Below, one piece after another: positions 6,107 through 11,091 of a stretch of DNA of 11,091 nt. The stretch covers positions 1 to 11,091 of the forward strand of contig JALVEA010000207.1 in assembly GCA_027008665.1 (NCBI GenBank). Reading direction: 5' to 3'. Below the pieces are notes generated by a model. It was not told the DNA's origin and did no database searches. It saw only the letters and a program-made list of their open reading frames with translations. Position numbers and translations under genes: made by a program. This stretch comes from Thiotrichaceae bacterium. GTDB lineage: Bacteria; Pseudomonadota; Gammaproteobacteria; Thiotrichales; Thiotrichaceae. Position 1 is the first letter of the stretch, and each line of letters opens with the position of its first letter.

Positions 6107-6940
6107 ATGATAGATTTACATTGTCATATTTTGCCAGCTATTTGTGATGGCTCGCCTGATATCGATACATCATTAAAAATGGCTAAGATAGCCGTTAATG
6201 ATGGTATTACTATTCAAGCATGTACACCTCATATATATCCTGGTCTATATAATAATAATGCTATCAATATTCAAGTCGCACTGAAAAATCTTCAATCACT
6301 ATTAGATACTGAATCAATAGCCTTAAAATTAGTGATGGGTGCTGATGTACATCTTGTTCCTGAGGTTGTGGATGGATTAAAAAGCAAGCGAATTCCAACC
6401 CTAAATGATTCTCGTTATTTTTTATTAGAACCTTCTCATCATGTTTCTGTTCCTAGATTTCTTGAGCAGATTAACAAATTTATTAAAGCGGGGTATATTC
6501 CGCTGATTACTCATCCTGAACGATTAAAATGGTTGAGCAATGATAGCTATAATGAATTTATTATGGCGGCAAAAATGGGAGCATGGATTCAATTAACAGC
6601 AGGTGCTATTGAAGGTCGATTTGGTAAAAAAGCTAAAAACTGGGCTAATAAATTTTTAGAAGATGGTGTTGTGCATATTATCGCTAGTGATGCGCATAAT
6701 ATAAGAAACCGTCCGCCTGTATTAAGTAAGGCCTTATTATTGGCGAAAAAAATTGTTGGGGAGGAAGAAGCAAACCGTATGGTTAATGATAGGGCGAAGG
6801 GTGTATTGGATAATTTACCGCCTGAAGATATTATTATGCCTTCGGCTTTACGCATTGGAAAGCGTAAAAATTTTAAGAGAGAAAAAATAGGTTTTTCTCG
6901 AAAATTGTGGCTTGATTTTTTCGGTTTAAAAATACCATAG
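6107..6940 (+). CDS. PHP-type tyrosine-protein phosphatase, CpsB/CapC/YwqE family
   Basis: This 277-residue metal-dependent phosphatase of the PHP superfamily should remove phosphate from the tyrosine cluster of the Wzc-like kinase encoded downstream. Metal-ligand motifs are in the expected order: MIDLHCHILP (H5, H7), CDG at 13-15 (first Asp of the common DDG replaced by Cys), TPH (H42), GADVH (D80), LLEPSHH (E108), LITHPERL (H136) and ASDAHN (D195, H197). The TAGAIEGRFG segment (165-173) and RPP (202-204) match proteobacterial members of the family. The start is fixed by the conserved N-terminus, though no clear ribosome site precedes it. The last 30 residues are strongly basic, then aromatic (KRKNFKREK, then KLWLDFFGL), and could bind the membrane near the kinase; that is inference. 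E. coli uses an unrelated low-molecular-weight phosphatase, Wzb, for this job. Confidence 0.92.
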   Translation: MIDLHCHILPAICDGSPDIDTSLKMAKIAVNDGITIQACTPHIYPGLYNNNAINIQVALKNLQSLLDTESIALKLVMGADVHLVPEVVDGLKSKRIPTLNDSRYFLLEPSHHVSVPRFLEQINKFIKAGYIPLITHPERLKWLSNDSYNEFIMAAKMGAWIQLTAGAIEGRFGKKAKNWANKFLEDGVVHIIASDAHNIRNRPPVLSKALLLAKKIVGEEEANRMVNDRAKGVLDNLPPEDIIMPSALRIGKRKNFKREKIGFSRKLWLDFFGLKIP

Positions 6941-6960
6941 CTTATATATTGGTCTATTTT

Positions 6961-6990
6961 TTGCTACCTAAAATCTGCGATTCTTAGTAT
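6961..6990 (+). promoter_or_regulatory. Weak candidate promoter before the export lipoprotein gene
   Basis: TTGCTA (6961-6966) and TAGTAT (6985-6990) are 18 bases apart, each matching four of six consensus bases. A start near 6997 would leave about 62 bases before the ATG at 7059. The sequence TTAGTATTTAAA here (6984-6995) recurs at 7921-7932, ahead of the kinase gene. Confidence 0.2.
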
Positions 6991-7058
6991 TTAAAAGTAG
7001 AAGATACTAGATTGTTTTCTTCATATTTTTAATTTTACAAAGAGAGTCGTGATACCTT

Positions 7059-7853
7059 ATGAGAGCATATGTCGAGAAAATAGCAGGTCTTCTACTTGTC
7101 TTTGGTAGTGTTTTTTTATCAGGATGTTCTACTAGTACTTATTCTTTAGAATCTTATGTTGATAAGTTCTCCAGAAAAAGCAGCCTGGTTAAAGAAAATG
7201 ATGGTAGGAGAGGATTAGGGGTAGGTTTTTCTGTAAAAGACAAAAAGGAAGTTTATAGTATATTTTCTAGTAATGAAGAATTGAGTTATATCGCGAGTAG
7301 TGATGTTTATACAATAAATGCAGGTGATAAGTTAGATATCAGTGTTTTTAAAGTACCTGAATTGAATAAAATTACGACGGTTAATTCAAAAGGGGATATT
7401 AGTTTCCCTCTTATTGGGAGGTTTCATGTTAAAGGGCTTTCAGAGCATCAGGCAGAAGAAAAATTAGCTTCAATCTTAGGGGTTAAATATTTACAAAATC
7501 CACAGGTAAGTATATCGATTGATAATGCGATTAATAATAATGTGACGCTTGAAGGTTCTGTTAAAAAGTCAGGTATATTTCCTCTTCAGGGCAATATGAC
7601 TCTTTTGCAATCTATTGCTTTAGCTGATGGGTTAACTGATATGGCTGACCCAACTAAGATTATTTTATTTCGTAAATCAACCTCTAAAACTTATTTATTA
7701 AACTTACAGGCTATACGTGAGGGTAAAGCTAGAGATCCTTATGTGAAAGCCGATGATCGTATTGTAGTGGCAAAATCAGGTACGCGCTCGTTTATAAAAG
7801 ATGCGAGTACTATTTTAGGTGGTTTAGTTGCTCCAATATGGGGTTTATTTTGA
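7059..7853 (+). CDS. Polysaccharide export lipoprotein (short Wza/OPX family)
   Basis: This 264-residue lipoprotein has a type II signal peptide ending in the lipobox FLSGC (C23); Ser at the next position predicts outer-membrane sorting. The polysaccharide-export domain (PF02563) spans about 82-155, from VYTINAGDKLDISVFKVPEL to the PQVSISI strand, and one SLBB-type domain follows (about 163-235, VTLEGSVKKSGIFPL onward). Wza-type proteins assemble as a ring that carries polymer across the outer membrane. It is clearly shorter than E. coli Wza (379 residues): it has one SLBB repeat instead of two, and the C-terminus ends in a short hydrophobic stretch (ILGGLVAPIWGLF, 252-264) instead of a long amphipathic helix. 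How it spans the outer membrane is therefore open. It lies between the phosphatase and kinase genes, the expected partner order. A purine-rich AGAGAG at 7041-7046 may serve as ribosome site, at long spacing. Confidence 0.92.
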   Translation: MRAYVEKIAGLLLVFGSVFLSGCSTSTYSLESYVDKFSRKSSLVKENDGRRGLGVGFSVKDKKEVYSIFSSNEELSYIASSDVYTINAGDKLDISVFKVPELNKITTVNSKGDISFPLIGRFHVKGLSEHQAEEKLASILGVKYLQNPQVSISIDNAINNNVTLEGSVKKSGIFPLQGNMTLLQSIALADGLTDMADPTKIILFRKSTSKTYLLNLQAIREGKARDPYVKADDRIVVAKSGTRSFIKDASTILGGLVAPIWGLF

Positions 7854-7955
7854 ACGAATATTCAGTGTTTCTGATATTTATCTGTCATAGGGTAGGTAAG
7901 AATATGTCTGGATTTTATTATTAGTATTTAAAGTGTTAAATAGAGTTGTATTAGA

Positions 7956-10274
7956 ATGAATGATTTACGAAAGATAAACTCTCAAGTATTGTCAGAAGAG
8001 AAATATGCAGGTGGGTATGGCTATTACCCACCTGACAAAGAGGATACGCTTGATTTCCGTACTATATGGCGTTTTTTTATAGGCTATAAGTGGAGTATTT
8101 TATTTATTACTTTAGCTACTTTGATGCTCTCGCTTATTATATCCCTTTCCCTTACCCCTACTTATCGAGCAGTTGGTACGATAGAAATTCAACCTGAAAG
8201 TGAATATGGGGATAAAATTAACGAACAAAAAGGGCAAGTTACGGATAAGAGTTTTTATGAAACACAGTATGAATTTCTTAGAAGTAAGGCGCTTGCTGCT
8301 CGAGTTATTGATAAGTTAGGTATTAGAAATGAAAATATGAAAGATCCTGATCAGATTGAAGACTCAAATAAGCCTCTTTTTTCTGATCTGATAAAAGATA
8401 GCAAACTCTGGTTATTTGATTTGAAGCAATCACTTGGGTTTGATATCGGAACAATATTTTCATTTCCTGAAACAAAAACTAATTTAGGCAAAATTCCTCA
8501 AGAAACTTTATTTTTAGAGCATTTAAAGGTTATTCCTTTGAAGAATGCGCGAATAGTTACCATTCAGTATGAACATAATGATCCAGAAATGGCGAGTAAA
8601 ATAGTTAATACTTTAGCGAATGAGTTTATTGTTATGAACAGGGAAAGGCATTCTGAATCGATGTCTGATGCGCAAAAATTTTTTAAAAAGAAACTTGCTA
8701 CTACTAAAATGGAGTTAGACAAAAAGGAAAAAGAATTGACGGCTTATGCCAAAAAATATTCATTATTAACAACAGGAAATAATGAAACCTTGGTTGAAAA
8801 GCGTTTGTTGGAACTAAATTTAGCGGTAACATTAGCAGAAAATAAACGCATTGAAATGGAGAGTCGTTATAAAACTAATAGTATCGGAGTGGGTAATTCG
8901 ACTATTAATCCTTCGCTATACAATGGGGTAATGGGAAAACTGAAGTCAAAAAAACATAAAAAACAAGCGGAGTATGACACTCTCTTGTTAGGGCTAAAAA
9001 ATCATGCAGATATTGATGTGACAATGGCTCAAGAACTACTACAACAGACACGGCGTGAGATTAATGCACTGCAAAAAAGAATTGATGCAGAGCAAAGAAA
9101 AATTAACCAGGCTGTAAGAACTGAGAAAAATATAAATCATGAGGCCTTAAAGAAAGCCTTTTTTGCTGCTGATCGAAAATTAAAAAACTTAAGGAAAGAA
9201 TTAGAAGCACAAAAAAAGAAATCTTTTGTATTGCAAGATAAAAAGATTGGATATAACGCTTTAAAGAGAAAGGTTGAAATAAAGAGACAATCCTATAATG
9301 AATTGTTGAGAGGAGCTCAAAAAGTAAAAATTATGAGTGAAGGTGGAAAAAATAATATTTCAATACTTGATAAAGCAGATATTCCTTATCGTCAATTTAA
9401 ACCTGATTTAACGATTAATTTGTCACTTGGTGTTATCGTTGGTTTATTTTTAGGATTTGTTGTAAGTTTTTTGCGCAATATGTTTAATGATACGGTTAGA
9501 TCATCTGAAGAAATTGAAAAACTATCAAAGCTTCCTGTATTAGGGAGTATTCCCAAGATGAAAACAAGAACAGCCAAAACTCAAGCTCGTCTAACTTATG
9601 ATAAACCCAAATCAGCGATAGCCGAAGCTTGTCGTTCTTTAAGAACCACATTGCTATTTTCTACTGATGGTGATCCTAAAGTATTATTGATTACTAGCCC
9701 AATGCCAAATGAGGGAAAAACGACAACAGCGATTAATCTTGCCTCTGCTTTTGTTCAGGCAGGTAAAAAGGTGTTACTGATTGATGCAGATCTAAGAAAA
9801 CCTTCTCTTCACAATAGATTAAAACTGGATAACAGTATGGGTTTAGCCACTTGTTTGGCGGGTAAGTATGATATTGATGATGCAATACAACCAAAGGTAC
9901 TTGGAGATCTGTCAGTATTAACGGCGGGGGAGGTGAGAAATAATCCAGTTGGATTGTTTTCAAGTGACAAGATGGAAAATTTATTAAAAGAGTTATCTTT
10001 GACCTATGATAATATTATTTTAGATGCTCCTCCTGTTATGGGCTTGGCTGATTCACTACTTTTAGCCCATATCTCTTCTGCAACGTTGATGGTTGTTTCT
10101 CATGGGCAAACTAATGGAAAAGAACTGATTACTACATGTAATAAAATTCGTCAGGCACGCGGGTCTTTAATTGGTTGTATCTATACTAAAGTGGGTACTT
10201 ATGATGATGATTGTTCTCATGATATCTATGCTTATGGTAACCGTAATCAAAAAAACTATGGTCTTGTTCGCTAG
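7956..10274 (+). CDS. wzc: Wzc-like polysaccharide co-polymerase and tyrosine autokinase (BY-kinase)
   Basis: This 772-residue protein joins a Wzz chain-length domain to a bacterial tyrosine kinase. In order: Tyr/Gly/Pro-rich N-terminus (17-26); LDFRTIWRFF and the first membrane helix (about 46-66); Wzz region (about 68-228); long charged coiled coil in the periplasm (about 232-455); the Pro motif ADIPYRQFKP (474-483); second membrane helix (about 486-506); the EACRSLR oligomerisation motif (557-563); Walker A SPMPNEGKTT (581-590, K588); Walker A' LLIDADLRKP (607-616, D610, D612); Walker B IILDAPP (687-693, D690). The tail carries tyrosines at 749, 758, 760 and 768, the likely autophosphorylation cluster and target of the upstream PHP phosphatase. 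Cycling of this phosphorylation governs polymer length and export through the Wza-like ring. It is somewhat longer than E. coli Wzc (720), mostly in the coiled coil. The stop overlaps that of the - strand gene. Confidence 0.95.
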   Translation: MNDLRKINSQVLSEEKYAGGYGYYPPDKEDTLDFRTIWRFFIGYKWSILFITLATLMLSLIISLSLTPTYRAVGTIEIQPESEYGDKINEQKGQVTDKSFYETQYEFLRSKALAARVIDKLGIRNENMKDPDQIEDSNKPLFSDLIKDSKLWLFDLKQSLGFDIGTIFSFPETKTNLGKIPQETLFLEHLKVIPLKNARIVTIQYEHNDPEMASKIVNTLANEFIVMNRERHSESMSDAQKFFKKKLATTKMELDKKEKELTAYAKKYSLLTTGNNETLVEKRLLELNLAVTLAENKRIEMESRYKTNSIGVGNSTINPSLYNGVMGKLKSKKHKKQAEYDTLLLGLKNHADIDVTMAQELLQQTRREINALQKRIDAEQRKINQAVRTEKNINHEALKKAFFAADRKLKNLRKELEAQKKKSFVLQDKKIGYNALKRKVEIKRQSYNELLRGAQKVKIMSEGGKNNISILDKADIPYRQFKPDLTINLSLGVIVGLFLGFVVSFLRNMFNDTVRSSEEIEKLSKLPVLGSIPKMKTRTAKTQARLTYDKPKSAIAEACRSLRTTLLFSTDGDPKVLLITSPMPNEGKTTTAINLASAFVQAGKKVLLIDADLRKPSLHNRLKLDNSMGLATCLAGKYDIDDAIQPKVLGDLSVLTAGEVRNNPVGLFSSDKMENLLKELSLTYDNIILDAPPVMGLADSLLLAHISSATLMVVSHGQTNGKELITTCNKIRQARGSLIGCIYTKVGTYDDDCSHDIYAYGNRNQKNYGLVR
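8008..8034 (+). repeat. Perfect 10-bp GC-rich inverted repeat inside the start of the wzc-like gene
   Basis: CAGGTGGGTA (8008-8017) and TACCCACCTG (8025-8034) flank a 7-base loop. The repeat lies 52 to 79 bases downstream of the ATG, in codons 18 to 27, which encode a Gly/Tyr/Pro-rich stretch. It is among the most GC-rich short segments in the window. Some codons there (GGG, TAC, GAC) are less common in this gene than their A/T-ending synonyms. In RNA it would be a strong hairpin; no T-run follows. Confidence 0.7.
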
Positions 10275-10909
10275 TATTCCGTTGTGTGAAAAGATAACGA
10301 GGATTGGGCATCGGTCTCAAAAATACAATGGATGACTATTTTTGCTATCTTATCGTTGCTTAAAAATGCAGAATCAGATGTTTCTTTCGTTGCTAATAAT
10401 TGTGTAATGTGCTTAACCTCTTTTAGAGTGAGATTGTCTTTGGAGTCTTTAACAATACATCCGCAATGCATTAAGATTTGATTTGTATTAAATCCATCAA
10501 GAGGAAAATAGGAACGAATACAGTTCTGTTTCATCTGTTGAAAAATTTCTTCTGATGCGATGAGGGGGGCTTGTACCATTGTGGTGTTGTATCTTTGAGG
10601 AATATGAACTTTTTTCATTGCCATAATCATAAAAATAATTAAAGCAATAATAAAAGCCATTCTATTAAGATTGCGGTGAAAGTGTTTGTGTTTGAAGTTT
10701 ATAGGTGACAGAGCAGAGGCAATAGCAAATGCAATAAAAAATGGAAGAAAAATAAAGAAAATGAGCCAAGGAAGTAATGAAATAAGCTCATTTTCTTTCA
10801 AGTAGCCTACATCTAATGCAACTGAAAGCCATACTATTTCTAGAAGGATACTTAGTATGATAATACTAAGTGTTATCCAATAGGTTGCTTTGATTTTGAA
10901 TGATGGCAT
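10271..10909 (-). CDS. Membrane protein of unknown function with a C-terminal four-cysteine domain
   Basis: This 212-residue protein has three predicted membrane helices (about 10-32, 44-67, 84-99) and a soluble C-terminal domain of about 110 residues, most likely periplasmic by the positive-inside rule (NFKHKHFHRN at 71-80 would be cytoplasmic). That domain has four cysteines: C130 in KQNCIRS, C149 and C151 in MHCGCIV, and C195 in VIHCIFE. The spacing (Cys, about 18 residues, Cys-x-Cys, about 43 residues, Cys) is seen in small secreted gammaproteobacterial proteins of unknown role and suggests disulfide bonds; that comparison is from memory. I do not recognise a named family. It starts 14 bases after the end of the partial gene upstream on its strand, so the two are probably co-transcribed. 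It is transcribed toward the polysaccharide cluster and need not belong to it. Confidence 0.75.
   Translation of the reverse strand: MPSFKIKATYWITLSIIILSILLEIVWLSVALDVGYLKENELISLLPWLIFFIFLPFFIAFAIASALSPINFKHKHFHRNLNRMAFIIALIIFMIMAMKKVHIPQRYNTTMVQAPLIASEEIFQQMKQNCIRSYFPLDGFNTNQILMHCGCIVKDSKDNLTLKEVKHITQLLATKETSDSAFLSNDKIAKIVIHCIFETDAQSSLSFHTTEY
10846..10878. repeat. Long imperfect inverted repeat near the 5' end of the - strand membrane gene
   Basis: On the + strand, GGATA (10846-10850) plus CTTAGTAT (10851-10858) pairs with ATACTAAG (10863-10870) plus TATCC (10874-10878), with a 4-base loop (GATA) and a 3-base bulge (TGT). The 13 paired bases lie 31 to 63 bases inside the gene that starts at 10909, within codons for its first membrane helix. 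The protein-level repeat there (TLSII then ILSIL) may partly explain it. Confidence 0.6.
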
Positions 10910-10923
10910 ATAAAACTATCAAG

Positions 10924-11091
10924 CTAATACTCAGTATTTGCTATTTTAAAATTATCAGCTAGGACCGAAAAGTTTGGAGAAATTCCTGAATTTAAAATCC
11001 AGTAAGTGAAGGAAGCTATTAATGTTATAAGTAAGACATAAGCCGCTATTTTAACCCATTTTGAGGTGGGTTCAGGAGGTTCTCCATAACG
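10924..11091 (-). CDS. C-terminal part of a membrane protein (5' end beyond the window)
   Basis: Read on the - strand from the window edge, a frame stays open for 55 residues before TAG (complement of 10924-10926). The visible part begins with a Pro-rich charged stretch (RYGEPPEPTSKW), then one membrane helix (about residues 13-33, VKIAAYVLLITLIASFTYWIL), then a 22-residue tail (NSGISPNFSVLADNFKIANTEY). Lysines before the helix suggest a cytoplasmic N-side and a periplasmic tail. The frame, the helix and the tight 14-base spacing to the next - strand gene argue for a real coding end. The family cannot be told from this fragment; a partner of the following three-helix protein is a reasonable inference. 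Confidence 0.6.
   Translation of the reverse strand, partial: RYGEPPEPTSKWVKIAAYVLLITLIASFTYWILNSGISPNFSVLADNFKIANTEY

Noticed and set aside
1045..9963. Opposite-strand open frames inside the polysaccharide genes (for example 1045-1302, 3323-3544, 9733-9963)
   Set aside because: They lie wholly within well-supported genes on the + strand, have no domain features, and reflect the codon composition of those genes.
11053..11072. AACCCA / TGGGTT inverted repeat near the right edge
   Set aside because: It is a 6-bp stem with an 8-base loop inside a coding end, too short to stand out.

Overview
The window is AT-rich (roughly one third G+C by eye). It looks like part of an exopolysaccharide or capsule gene cluster from a Gram-negative (two-membrane) bacterium. 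The diderm assignment rests on an outer-membrane polysaccharide export lipoprotein (Wza/OPX type) next to a Wzc-type tyrosine autokinase that carries its Wzz and kinase domains in one chain, the usual proteobacterial arrangement. A low-GC gammaproteobacterium would fit, but the sequence alone does not fix the genus.

Layout, left to right on the + strand: (1) the 3' part of a polysaccharide deacetylase of the DUF3473/XrtA-locus type; (2) a formyltransferase-fold enzyme; (3) a secreted protein of unknown function, possibly a TIM-barrel glycosidase-like protein; (4) a DegT/DnrJ/EryC1/StrS PLP-dependent sugar aminotransferase; (5) a left-handed beta-helix acyltransferase; (6) a small polyprenyl-phosphate sugar-1-phosphate transferase (PglC-like); (7) a PHP-type (CpsB/YwqE) tyrosine-protein phosphatase; (8) a short Wza-like export lipoprotein; (9) a Wzc-like tyrosine kinase and chain-length regulator. 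At the right end two membrane-protein genes lie on the - strand, one of them cut by the window edge. They meet the wzc-like gene tail to tail, with the two stop codons sharing the palindrome CTAG.

A working model, partly inferred: genes 2, 4 and 5 modify an amino sugar (amination, then N-formylation or acetylation), gene 6 places the first sugar phosphate on undecaprenyl phosphate at the inner membrane, gene 1 deacetylates the exported polymer in the periplasm, and genes 7, 8 and 9 form the export channel and its phosphorylation switch. No flippase, polymerase or glycosyltransferase lies in the window, so part of the pathway is outside it.

The cluster is less tightly packed than most such operons: gaps of about 100 to 380 bases separate most genes. 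These gaps hold a good sigma70-like promoter (1813-1840), two terminator-like hairpins (4226-4284, 5050-5069), a recurring AT-rich motif, and a stretch (1712-1862) that reads like a frameshifted coding remnant. A perfect 10-bp GC-rich inverted repeat sits just inside the wzc-like coding region (8008-8034). I found no CRISPR array, insertion sequence, tRNA or rRNA, and no clearly new defence or mobile system. The most novel items are the secreted protein (1921-3009), the early-CDS hairpins and the - strand membrane pair.
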